10,234 bases of DNA from an uncultured Clostridia bacterium (GTDB lineage Bacteria; Bacillota; Clostridia; Christensenellales; Pumilibacteraceae). This document shows, in pieces, positions 1-6,550 of this stretch. A program made the position numbers and the translations under genes. Position 1 is the stretch's first letter, and every line of letters begins with the position of its first letter. The notes beneath the pieces are model-generated. The model was given only the letters and a program-made list of their open reading frames with translations. It made no database searches and was not told where the DNA came from. The stretch spans positions 1-10,234 of the forward strand of contig CANQCB010000052.1 of the NCBI GenBank assembly GCA_947589145.1, written 5' to 3'.

Positions 1-1657
1 TATACTCGCCTACCGTCGTAAACTGGTTCTCAACAGCAGTACCCGTAACGGGGTCGTTGGCTATTTGAATTCCGCTCGCCGCACAGGTCATTTCGGATTT
101 ATTGCGCGAACTGCCTGCCATCGGAGCAGTGTGATGAGCGTCCGACATAAGCTTGATTTCGTATGTTCCGCCGTCAAGTTCATACCCATAGAAGCCGTTA
201 TCGTTATCGTCGTAGCAGTCATACGACGCAAGATCGTATGCGCTGAACTTGAGTTCGAGGGTAATTTGATTTCCGGGATTAAGAGTCGGAGTCTTTGCGA
301 AAGCAAGAAGGTTCATCGCGGATTTTTCGATACCGCCGTCGGTATAAGGAGGCGTGAAATACAACTCAACAACATCTTTGCCGGGATAATCGCCCGTATT
401 TTTTACGGTAACCTCGACCGTATATTCACCGTCAGCAGTAACGGTATTTTGATCCGGCCAATCTACGGACCATTCAAACTCCGTATAAGACAGACCGTAA
501 CCGAAAGGATATTGTACGATACCGTCATAACCCGAACCGTACTCGGTGGTAACCCCATCAAAGAATCCTTCGACGTCCGCCGTTTCATACCACTTATAAC
601 CGACGTAAATACCTTCTTGATAATACAGCGAATTACCGTTGTTGACGGTGGACGCCCAAGAAGGAGAATATGCCTTGCCGTCTACAAGATTGTAGTTGTA
701 TGCATAAGTATCGGCAGTGCGACCCGAAGGGCTAAACTGTACGACGGTTTCTTCAGCCGATTCTTCATCTTCGGAAGACGCTTTAACGGTTTTTTGTCCG
801 TAAAGTAAATTGGGAATAGCGCGAGCGCCCGACTGACCGGTAGCGCCGATATACATTGCAGCATCTATTCCATAGTCTTCGAGGAAACCGAGTTCCATCG
901 TGTTGGTAGTGTTAAGCAACACTATTACTTTTCCGCTGCTGAAGTATGTGGTAACATATTCCAACATAGTCTTTTCATTCGCGGTAAGCTCGAGCCACGC
1001 GCCGTTTGCGTATCCCGAGACGTTCAATGTCTCGCCTCCTCCGCAGTTTTCGCCGGTGTTACGGCTGAATACTACGATCGCAACGTCGGAGAAGTCTTTT
1101 GCCGCCGACATACGCTCATCGGTATAGAAAGACTCACCGGGGTTATATATGGCCTGCATTGACTGACTCGACTGCTGACCGACATGGTTGATAGTATCCG
1201 AACCTGCGCCCGACTGACTCGCATAATCCGCAAGTAATTCTTCGTTAATCTCATAACCTGCGTCCTTAAACGCCTGGGAAATCGTCACGCGATTCTGATC
1301 GAGGACGGGCGAACCGCCCGAACCCGTACCGCTGAGCAAGTAACCTGCGTCGGTAGAATTCCATCCGAAGAGATTGACCTTATTTTCCCTCTCGTTCGTG
1401 GGATCAAGGGGCAGTGTGGGAGTACCGCTCTTTGTCTCATTGCGAAGAAGCACCGCGCTGTCCTCTACCAATTCGGGGACAAGTGCGTCGCCAGACGAGT
1501 ACGTATCGCTGCTGCTTTGGGCGTTTCCTCCGCCGAAATAGTTATTCAACGAAATTTTGTTTGCGTTGATAAAGTAGTTTCCGACGATCAGTCCGGCAAT
1601 AAGCACGATTGCTACTACAATCAAGACAATCTGCTTTACGCCAAATTTGAATTTCAT
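1..1657 (-). CDS. GH3 family beta-glycosidase (beta-glucosidase-like), membrane-anchored, C-terminal domain first; partial
   Basis: Glycoside hydrolase family 3 enzyme, probably releasing glucose or a related sugar from beta-linked substrates at the outer cell surface. The first 552 codons are present; the 3' part lies beyond the left edge and there is no stop. Residues 8-30 are a hydrophobic membrane anchor after a lysine-rich start, followed by a Ser/Gly linker. Residues 60-390 match the GH3 C-terminal alpha/beta sandwich: SAVLLRNE (67-74), a glutamate in RNTGENCGGG (199-208) where the acid/base normally sits, SPSGR (309-313), and the hallmark PFGYGLSY (384-391). A fibronectin III-like domain follows (about 392-510) with the DDNDNGFYGYELDGG region. 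The catalytic TIM barrel that usually comes first is absent so far, so this is the reversed domain order known from Ruminococcus albus-type enzymes, and the barrel should lie off-window. The start is set by GGAGG at 1667-1671, 9 nt upstream of ATG. Exact substrate is unknown. Confidence 0.88.
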   Translation of the reverse strand, partial: MKFKFGVKQIVLIVVAIVLIAGLIVGNYFINANKISLNNYFGGGNAQSSSDTYSSGDALVPELVEDSAVLLRNETKSGTPTLPLDPTNERENKVNLFGWNSTDAGYLLSGTGSGGSPVLDQNRVTISQAFKDAGYEINEELLADYASQSGAGSDTINHVGQQSSQSMQAIYNPGESFYTDERMSAAKDFSDVAIVVFSRNTGENCGGGETLNVSGYANGAWLELTANEKTMLEYVTTYFSSGKVIVLLNTTNTMELGFLEDYGIDAAMYIGATGQSGARAIPNLLYGQKTVKASSEDEESAEETVVQFSPSGRTADTYAYNYNLVDGKAYSPSWASTVNNGNSLYYQEGIYVGYKWYETADVEGFFDGVTTEYGSGYDGIVQYPFGYGLSYTEFEWSVDWPDQNTVTADGEYTVEVTVKNTGDYPGKDVVELYFTPPYTDGGIEKSAMNLLAFAKTPTLNPGNQITLELKFSAYDLASYDCYDDNDNGFYGYELDGGTYEIKLMSDAHHTAPMAGSSRNKSEMTCAASGIQIANDPVTGTAVENQFTTVGEY

Positions 1658-1672
1658 CTAATCATTCCTCCA

Positions 1673-2102
1673 TTAAGATTTTTTTGATACGATGCATAAA
1701 AATACACAATATCACTCTATAAAATGATAACATTATATGGAAATAAAAGCAATAGACTTTTTTCATATACGGTATATTTTTGTGACTATAAATAATATAT
1801 TTTGTAACAAATTGTAGATCGAAAAGCAACTATAATTCCATATCGCAATTATGGTTATTACGATGTTTTACAGGCAAAATATTTTACCGAAATCCGCCAG
1901 ATATTTTATGCTCGGTTTTTCCTCGCCCGATTGCTTTCGGATAGGCACGCTGCCCTATGCGCATATTATTTGCGACCTTTATATCTGATTATTTATTCCA
2001 AGGCGATTATAAGTCGAAAACGGACGAACTTCAATAGTTTTGCCGTAAACTCAAAGTGAAATTCATAATCTATAAAAAGAACATTTCGCCCATTTTCGTT
2101 CA
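1673..2102. other. AT-rich intergenic stretch with no recognisable gene
   Basis: About 430 bp between the GH3 start and the duplicated tRNA-adjacent unit. I find no ORF with a ribosome binding site and no family similarity. A short hairpin with ATAGG/CCTAT arms sits near 1940-1956, and TTTGT-A-ACAAA at 1801-1811 is a small palindrome; neither supports a function. The left part must hold the GH3 promoter. Confidence 0.5.
1732..1737 (-). promoter_or_regulatory. Possible -10 element upstream of the GH3 gene
   Basis: TATAAT on the minus strand, about 75 nt upstream of the GH3 start, in very AT-rich DNA. No convincing -35 hexamer lies 16-18 bp further upstream, so this is a weak candidate that could be chance in such composition. 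Confidence 0.25.
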
Positions 2103-2180
2103 CAGACGGCTTTTCTTCCTCACCGCTGCTTACTTCGCTCGTAAGGCGACCTGCGTTGCGCAGGTTCTCACCTGTCCCGC

Positions 2181-2216
2181 AAAAATAAAAACGCCCGTTT
2201 GGGCGTTTCTATTTTT
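2181..2216 (-). terminator. Intrinsic terminator, copy A
   Basis: Minus-strand stem with ACGCCC/GGGCGT core and a 4-nt loop, flanked by A/T tracts that extend the stem (one mismatch) and give a U-tract. It is the degraded duplicate of the terminator at 2336-2373 and would act as a second stop behind it. Confidence 0.75.
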
Positions 2217-2233
2217 GGCGGAGAGGACAGGAT
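2216..2233 (-). pseudogene. tRNA-Ser 3'-end fragment (18 nt incl. CCA)
   Basis: Identical to 2373-2390, the 3' end of the intact tRNA-Ser(CGA): CCA, discriminator G, the 3' acceptor strand and the 3' strand of the T-stem. The rest of the tRNA is absent; the next base already differs. It is the end of tandem copy A. A duplicated tRNA 3' end can also be an old attachment site, but no integrase is nearby. Confidence 0.8.
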
Positions 2234-2255
2234 ACCGCCTTTGGCGGGTTACTCG

Positions 2256-2390
2256 CAGACGGCTTTTCTTCCTCGTCGCCGCTTACTTCGCTCGTAAGGC
2301 GACCTGCGTTGCGCAGGTTCTCACACCTGTCCCGCAAAAATAAAAAACGCCCGTTTGGGCGTTTTTTATTTTTGGCGGAGAGGACAGGAT
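2256..2390. repeat. Tandem repeat copy B (hairpin-rich unit adjoining the intact tRNA-Ser)
   Basis: A 135-bp unit repeated as copy A, start to start 153 bp apart. Parts in plus-strand order: GTCGCC..TTAC / GTAA-GGCGAC stem (2275-2303), ACCTGCG-TTG-CGCAGGT hairpin (2302-2318), CCTGTCC (2326-2332), terminator (2336-2373), and tRNA 3' end (2373-2390). Only here does the last part continue into a whole tRNA gene. The 22 bp between the copies (2234-2255) are unique and hold a CCGCC-TTT-GGCGG hairpin (2235-2247). No protein is likely: the reading frames through both copies only echo the repeat. Confidence 0.9.
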
Positions 2391-2401
2391 TCGAACCTGC
2401 G
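2312..2401. repeat. Long imperfect inverted repeat mirroring the tRNA-Ser T-arm around the terminator
   Basis: The arms 2312-2352 and 2357-2401 are inverted copies. CGCAGGTTC (2312-2320) is the reverse complement of 2393-2401 inside the tRNA T-arm, and CCTGTCC (2326-2332) is the reverse complement of 2382-2388. CCGC (2332-2335) mirrors the acceptor end and the terminator stem forms the centre. The T-loop (4 versus 5 nt between the blocks) and three acceptor bases are the unmatched parts. The terminator is therefore the centre of a palindrome that includes tRNA sequence. Confidence 0.85.
2336..2373 (-). terminator. Intrinsic terminator of tRNA-Ser(CGA), possibly also of malQ-glgP
   Basis: A perfect 17-bp stem, with ACGCCC/GGGCGT core extended by A/T tracts, and a 4-nt loop, starting at the last base of the encoded CCA. 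The A-tract/U-tract symmetry makes it bidirectional in principle, but only minus-strand genes lie upstream. It would also end readthrough transcripts from glgP. Confidence 0.9.
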
Positions 2402-2461
2402 TGCCCTTGCGAGCAAACTGATTTCGAGTCAGCCCCGTTATGACCACTTCGATACCTCTCC
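2373..2461 (-). tRNA. tRNA-Ser(CGA), reads UCG
   Basis: Complete class II tRNA on the minus strand, CCA encoded. The acceptor stem GGAGAGG/CCTCTCC is perfect with discriminator G. The anticodon loop CTCGAAA gives CGA on a GCTGA/TCAGT stem. The long variable arm GCTCGCAAGGGC fits serine, and the T-arm GCAGG-TTCGAAT-CCTGT is normal. It lies 46 nt downstream of the glgP stop, has its own promoter (2473-2501), and is followed at once by a terminator. Translation of either strand here gives the familiar spurious peptides that arise from tRNA-Ser genes. Confidence 0.97.
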
Positions 2462-2472
2462 ACAGCGGTCAT

Positions 2473-2501
2473 ATTTTATCATAACCGCATATAAAACGCA
2501 A
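2473..2501 (-). promoter_or_regulatory. Promoter of tRNA-Ser(CGA)
   Basis: Minus strand: -35 TTGCGT (2496-2501), 17-bp spacer, -10 TAAAAT (2473-2478). The predicted start is near 2466, about five bases before the mature tRNA 5' end. The -35 overlaps the glgP-tRNA spacer, so the tRNA need not depend on the glgP transcript. Confidence 0.65.
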
Positions 2502-2507
2502 GCATTT

Positions 2508-4829
2508 TTATTTAACGTGCCATATTTCTTTTGCGTATTCGAGAATCGATCTGTCGGATGAGAATTTACCTGCGTTGGCAAGGTTCATAATACTCTTTGT
2601 ATAGAATTCGTCCGTGCCGTATTCCGAGTTGGCAATGGCCTTTACTCTTACATAATCTTTGAAATCGTACAGGCTCATGTAATTATCTTCTCCGCGAAGT
2701 TTATCGAATATCGAATGGAGCATTCCCGTGCCGTTATCGTTCAAAGTGCCGTTTACGAGAGTGTCCATTACCCTGTGAATTATCGGATCGTTGTCGTAAT
2801 ATTCCCAAGGATGATATTCGACGCGTTTCTCGTTGACTTCCTGCACGCTCGCACCGAAAATATATTCGTTTTCTTCACCCGCTTCTTCGGCTATCTCTAT
2901 GTTCGCCCCGTCCATAGTGCCCAGCGTCACCGTTCCGTTCAACATAAACTTCATGTTGCCTGTGCCCGACGCTTCCATGCCGGCAAGAGAAATTTGTTCG
3001 GATATATCTGCCGCGGAAACTATATATTCCGCATAAGAAACGTTATAGTTCGTCACGAATATGACCTTCATTTTGTCCTGCATATCGGGATCTCTGTTTA
3101 CCATGTCCGCAATACAGTTGATAAATTTCATGATCGCTTTGGCATGATAATATCCCGGTGCGGCTTTTGCGCCGAAGATAAACGCCGTGGGCTTCCAATC
3201 GGGCATTCTGCCCTCTTTTATTTCGTAATAGAAATAAACTATGGAGAGCGCATTCAACAGTTGTCTCTTATACTCATGCATTCTTTTTACCTGCACGTCG
3301 AAACAAAAGTCGGGATTGAGTTCTATGCCTTCATGCTCTTTTATATAATTTGCCAAACGTTGTTTGTTTGCGTGTTTGACTTCCTTGAATTGCTTGATAA
3401 ACTCGGGGTCTTTTGCATATTTTTCGAGTTTTTTCAACTGTTTGAGATCGGTTATATATTCTCTGCCGATTTTACTTTCAATGAGTTCGCAAAGTTTACC
3501 GTTGCAAAGTTTGAGCCAACGTCTGGGCGTAATACCGTTGGTTTTGTTGACAAATCTGTCGGGATACATCGCATACCAATTCTTGAATATGTCGTTTTTG
3601 AGTATCTCGGTATGCACTGCGGCAACGCCGTTAGTCGTATGAGAAATATATATGGCAAGTCGAGCCATGTGTATTCTGCCGTTTTCGAGAATGTTGTAGT
3701 TCCAGGTGTCGGGAACGCGCATTGCCGACAGTTCGAAGTTGAGTTTGCGCTGTATCTCCTCGATTACGGCATACACTTCGGGCAAAATGCGTCTGAACAA
3801 ATCTATGTCCCACTTTTCGAGCGCTTCGCCCATAATGGTATGGTTGGTGTAAGCAAAAGTCTTGTGCGCGATTGCAAACGCCTCTTCGAAAGAAAGCCCT
3901 TCATGTTCGAGGTTGAGTATGAGTTCGGGAATTGCAACGACGGGGTGCGTGTCGTTAAGTTGGATAGCGCGATAGTCGCCGAACTTGGAGAAGTCGTGAC
4001 CGAACTTCTTTTTGTAATTTTTGATTATATCCTTTATCGAAGCGCTGACGAAGAAATATTGTTGGCGAAGTCTGAGCGTCTTGCCCTCTATCCTCTCGTC
4101 GTTCGGATAAAGCACGTAAGAAATAATCTCCGCCGCATTCTTCTCGCTGAGCGCGTTCGTATAGTGCATATTATTGAATTCGATATAGTCGAGTTTGTTG
4201 ATCGGCTCGCATTGCCAAAGTCTGAGCGTATTTATCGTCTTTCCGCCGTATCCTATTACGGGAAAGTCGTACGGCACTGCCTTTACTTTCATGTCCGAAA
4301 ACGATACGATTTGCGTCTGATCCTCATGTCTTATCGACCACGGGTCGCCGCAAGTCGTCCAATCGTCAACGGACTCTACCTGAAAACCGTTCACGAAAGA
4401 CTGTTTGAACAAACCGTATTTGTATCTTATTCCATAGCCGTCAAGCGGAATATCTTCGGTCGCCGCCGAGTCGAGATAGCACGCCGCAAGCCTGCCGAGC
4501 CCGCCGTTACCGAGCGCGGAATCCGGTATTTCCTCGAAACGGCGAATGTCGACGCCCCTTTCTTTAAGCAGATTATCGACTTCGTCGAGATAGCCGAGGT
4601 TGAGCAAATTGGAAAAAATCGAACGGCCCACAAGGTATTCGGCGCTGAGATAATATGCGCGCTTTTTCTCGCTCTGCTTCTCGTTAGTATTATGCCAAAC
4701 GGTATTTATGTTGCGCATAATCGATTTTGAAAGCGCGTTATAGAGTTGGGCTGTGGTCGCCTTTTCCATTGTGGTCGAGTAGTCGTATGAGAGCATTTGC
4801 TCCATAGTGTCGATAATTTTGTTGGACAT
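2508..4829 (-). CDS. glgP: Glycogen/maltodextrin phosphorylase (GT35)
   Basis: Cytoplasmic PLP-dependent enzyme that phosphorolyses alpha-1,4-glucans from the non-reducing end to glucose-1-phosphate. At 773 aa it is a typical short bacterial member. Seen in sequence: AYYLSAEYLVGR near the N-terminus, the NGGLGRLAACYLDSAAT glycine-rich segment (about 108-124), QLNDTHP, KRMHEYKRQLLN, and the PLP site EASGTGNMKF with Lys627 as the Schiff-base lysine, followed by NG..TLGT.DGANIEI. The ATG is supported by AGGAGA at 4836-4841. It starts 46 nt after the malQ stop and no terminator is visible between them, so it is co-transcribed with malQ, the usual partner that reshapes short dextrins into phosphorylase substrates. 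Whether glycogen or imported maltodextrin is the main substrate cannot be told; no glycogen synthesis gene is present. A 671-codon reading frame opposite it is a shadow. Confidence 0.97.
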   Translation of the reverse strand: MSNKIIDTMEQMLSYDYSTTMEKATTAQLYNALSKSIMRNINTVWHNTNEKQSEKKRAYYLSAEYLVGRSIFSNLLNLGYLDEVDNLLKERGVDIRRFEEIPDSALGNGGLGRLAACYLDSAATEDIPLDGYGIRYKYGLFKQSFVNGFQVESVDDWTTCGDPWSIRHEDQTQIVSFSDMKVKAVPYDFPVIGYGGKTINTLRLWQCEPINKLDYIEFNNMHYTNALSEKNAAEIISYVLYPNDERIEGKTLRLRQQYFFVSASIKDIIKNYKKKFGHDFSKFGDYRAIQLNDTHPVVAIPELILNLEHEGLSFEEAFAIAHKTFAYTNHTIMGEALEKWDIDLFRRILPEVYAVIEEIQRKLNFELSAMRVPDTWNYNILENGRIHMARLAIYISHTTNGVAAVHTEILKNDIFKNWYAMYPDRFVNKTNGITPRRWLKLCNGKLCELIESKIGREYITDLKQLKKLEKYAKDPEFIKQFKEVKHANKQRLANYIKEHEGIELNPDFCFDVQVKRMHEYKRQLLNALSIVYFYYEIKEGRMPDWKPTAFIFGAKAAPGYYHAKAIMKFINCIADMVNRDPDMQDKMKVIFVTNYNVSYAEYIVSAADISEQISLAGMEASGTGNMKFMLNGTVTLGTMDGANIEIAEEAGEENEYIFGASVQEVNEKRVEYHPWEYYDNDPIIHRVMDTLVNGTLNDNGTGMLHSIFDKLRGEDNYMSLYDFKDYVRVKAIANSEYGTDEFYTKSIMNLANAGKFSSDRSILEYAKEIWHVK

Positions 4830-4875
4830 ATATAATCTCCTGTAAAATAAATTCGTTTCGATTCCGAATTACGGC

Positions 4876-6396
4876 TCAATTGTCGTCGATTGTATGCGAT
4901 CTGCCGTAAGCGGAAGTTATTTCGCGCATTTTAATTGCAAGCGCGGGGTCGTTATATTTTTGCGGTATACGATAACTCCAATTTTCGGTCGAAAGAGTTC
5001 CCGGCAAATTTATTCTTCCCTCGCCGCCGATTTTCAACCAATCCTGCATGGGAATTATGCATATTTTCGCTTTCGAAGCCATACCGAGAGCAATTATAGC
5101 GTCGCAAACGTCTTCGTCGCTTTCGACTTTGAACGAAAGTTTCATACGTTCGAGTTCGGCGCGAACTTCGCTGACGAACCATTCCTTTCTGTCGCCGAGC
5201 ATGCCTATATATCCCATCAGCGTATCGTTGTCGTGCGTTCCGGTGTATACTACGCAATTATCCGATTTATAATTATGCGGCAAGTATTCGTTTCCGTCAC
5301 CCGAATCGAACGCAAATTGAAGTACTTTCATACCGGGATATCCCACTTTTGCGAACATTTCCCGCGCAGAATCGTCGAGTATTCCGAGGTCCTCGGCTAT
5401 AACGTCCATTTTGCCGCACGAACGCTCGATCTCCTCGAAAATAGCCGATGAAGGTCCGTCTACCCACTTCCCGCCTTTCGCCGTTTTGTCGCCGAACGGA
5501 ATTTCCCAATATCTGTCGAAACCGCGGAAGTGATCGATCCTGACTATGTCGTAAATCTCAAAGCACTTTTTAAGCCGCGCCTTCCACCAATAATATCCGT
5601 CGGCTTTCATATATTCCCAATCGTATACGGGATTGCCCCAAAGCTGACCCGTTTCGCTGAATGCGTCGGGAGGACAGCCAGCGACGACGGTGGGATTGAG
5701 ATTTTCGTCGAGTTTGACCATTTCGGGGTGCGTCCAGCACTCCACGCTGTCATAGGCAACGTATATCGGCATGTCACCGACTAGTTTGATATTCTTTTTG
5801 TTTGCGTAGCTTTTCAGCGACTGCCACTGTTTGAAAAACGTAAACTGCGCCCATTGCCAAAAAAGAATATCTCTTTTGTGCGTCCTTTTGAACGCGGCGA
5901 TGGTTCGCTTATCGCGAAATTTCAAACCTTCTTCCCACGTGCTCCACGCCCGATGACCTTGCGTTTCCTTTATCGCACGAAAAAGCGCATAATCGGAATA
6001 TTCGCCGCGACGCAAGAAAGAGGCGAAAGATTTATCTTCCGTATCGAATCTATCGAACGCTTTATGAAGAATTTCGAAACGCGTATTGAATAAATTTTCG
6101 TAATCTATACGCGAATCGGGAGAAGTTTCAAAAGGTTTGATTTCGGACTTCGACAGCAATCCGTCTTTGACGAGGTATTCGAGATCTATAAAATACTCGC
6201 TGCCTGCTGTCGTACAAGCCGATTGATAAGGAGAGTCGCCGTAACCCGTGGGAACTAACGGCAAAACCTGCCATAAGCTCTGACCGGACCGAGCAAGAAA
6301 ATCGACAAAATCGTGCGCTTCTTTTCCAAGCGAGCCTATTCCGTATTTACCCGGCAATGACGCTATATGTAATAATACTCCGCTATGTTTTGTCAC
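4876..6396 (-). CDS. malQ: 4-alpha-glucanotransferase (amylomaltase, GH77)
   Basis: Cytoplasmic amylomaltase: moves alpha-1,4-glucan segments between maltodextrins and releases glucose. At 506 aa it has the compact bacterial length. N-terminal SGVLLHIASLPG and GSPYQS-type segments (YGDSPYQS, 52-59) are family hallmarks. Catalytic residues by alignment with the Thermus enzyme: nucleophile Asp288 in VRIDHFRGF, acid/base Glu335 in IAEDLG, and stabiliser Asp389 in YTGTHDND. The loop CPPDAFSETGQLWGNPVYDW (241-260) that shapes the acceptor site is intact. The start is GTG; an in-frame TGA lies six codons upstream and no alternative ATG precedes the conserved motif. Its best ribosome binding site, GAGG at 6410-6413, is 13 nt away, which is long, so translation may be modest. 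First gene of the malQ-glgP unit. Confidence 0.97.
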   Translation of the reverse strand: MTKHSGVLLHIASLPGKYGIGSLGKEAHDFVDFLARSGQSLWQVLPLVPTGYGDSPYQSACTTAGSEYFIDLEYLVKDGLLSKSEIKPFETSPDSRIDYENLFNTRFEILHKAFDRFDTEDKSFASFLRRGEYSDYALFRAIKETQGHRAWSTWEEGLKFRDKRTIAAFKRTHKRDILFWQWAQFTFFKQWQSLKSYANKKNIKLVGDMPIYVAYDSVECWTHPEMVKLDENLNPTVVAGCPPDAFSETGQLWGNPVYDWEYMKADGYYWWKARLKKCFEIYDIVRIDHFRGFDRYWEIPFGDKTAKGGKWVDGPSSAIFEEIERSCGKMDVIAEDLGILDDSAREMFAKVGYPGMKVLQFAFDSGDGNEYLPHNYKSDNCVVYTGTHDNDTLMGYIGMLGDRKEWFVSEVRAELERMKLSFKVESDEDVCDAIIALGMASKAKICIIPMQDWLKIGGEGRINLPGTLSTENWSYRIPQKYNDPALAIKMREITSAYGRSHTIDDN

Positions 6397-6409
6397 GATA
6401 TGCCAAATA

Positions 6410-6413
6410 CCTC
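6410..6413 (-). promoter_or_regulatory. Distant ribosome binding site deciding the malQ GTG start
   Basis: GAGG on the minus strand, 13 nt before GTG at 6396. The ATG overlapping this site is in another frame and a TGA closes the malQ frame just upstream, so GTG is the only reasonable start. Confidence 0.5.
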
Positions 6414-6426
6414 ATTGTATAGTTAA

Positions 6427-6455
6427 ATATTATCATTTTTACTTTACCGTGTCAA
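6427..6455 (-). promoter_or_regulatory. Promoter of malQ-glgP
   Basis: Minus strand: consensus -35 TTGACA (6450-6455), 17-bp spacer, -10 TAATAT (6427-6432, 4 of 6). The predicted start near 6420 gives a leader of about 24 nt. The 11-mer TGATAATATTT occurs twice in the same orientation, at 6454-6464 overlapping the -35 and at 6425-6435 covering the -10, 29 bp apart. This is a possible regulator site, although the sequence is AT-rich. Confidence 0.65.
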
Positions 6456-6490
6456 ATATTATCAAATAAAAAACAATATTAAAAAATAAT

Positions 6491-6526
6491 AAAAAAATAA
6501 AGCCCACAATATTTTGCGGACTTTAT
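6491..6526 (-). terminator. Intrinsic terminator of the ABC importer operon
   Basis: Minus-strand stem ATAAAGTCCGC/GTGGGCTTTAT (11 bp including two G-U pairs, 6516-6526 with 6497-6507), 8-nt loop, then a run of U from 6497 to 6491. It begins 24 nt after the permease stop, so the operon ends there. Confidence 0.85.
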
Positions 6527-6550
6527 CTGCGAATGACGCTATATAGTGTT

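Larger units (their letters stand above)
2103..2233. repeat. Tandem repeat copy A (hairpin-rich unit, terminator and tRNA-Ser 3' end)
   Basis: A 131-bp unit nearly identical to 2256-2390. Relative to copy B it has three substitutions near 2122-2131, lacks two bases in the CTCAC(AC)CTG segment, and has one substitution and two fewer bases in the terminator A/T tracts. It contains the same order of parts: CTTAC/GTAAG hairpin, ACCTGCG-TTG-CGCAGGT hairpin, CCTGTCC, terminator, and the last 18 nt of a tRNA-Ser gene. The GTCGCC arm of the first hairpin is degraded here to wobble pairs. On the minus strand the CAGGT/ACCTG arms are closed by a GAGA tetraloop, whereas copy B has a six-base loop. Confidence 0.9.

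Noticed and set aside
65..808. 247-codon plus-strand frame
   Set aside because: Shadow of the GH3 gene, whose minus-strand frame is continuous from 1657 to the edge with clear domain motifs.
2243..2335. Degenerate plus-strand tRNA-like gene in the duplicated unit
   Set aside because: GCGGG/CCCGC ends, a 5-bp stem with 7-nt loop and a CAGG/CCTG arm give a tRNA-like outline, but the T-loop is not canonical, the D-arm is missing and copy A lacks the 5' arm. The resemblance is better explained by the inverted copy of the tRNA-Ser 3' part.
2209..2561. Small ORFs over the tRNA-Ser gene and the duplicated unit
   Set aside because: They are translations of the tRNA and of the tandem repeat, matching the well-known spurious peptides such as RGQDSNLRA and RYRSGHNGA.
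2715..4730. 671-codon open frame on the plus strand
   Set aside because: Lies wholly opposite glgP, which has all catalytic motifs. The antisense frame has no family features and no ribosome binding site; it reflects glgP codon bias.
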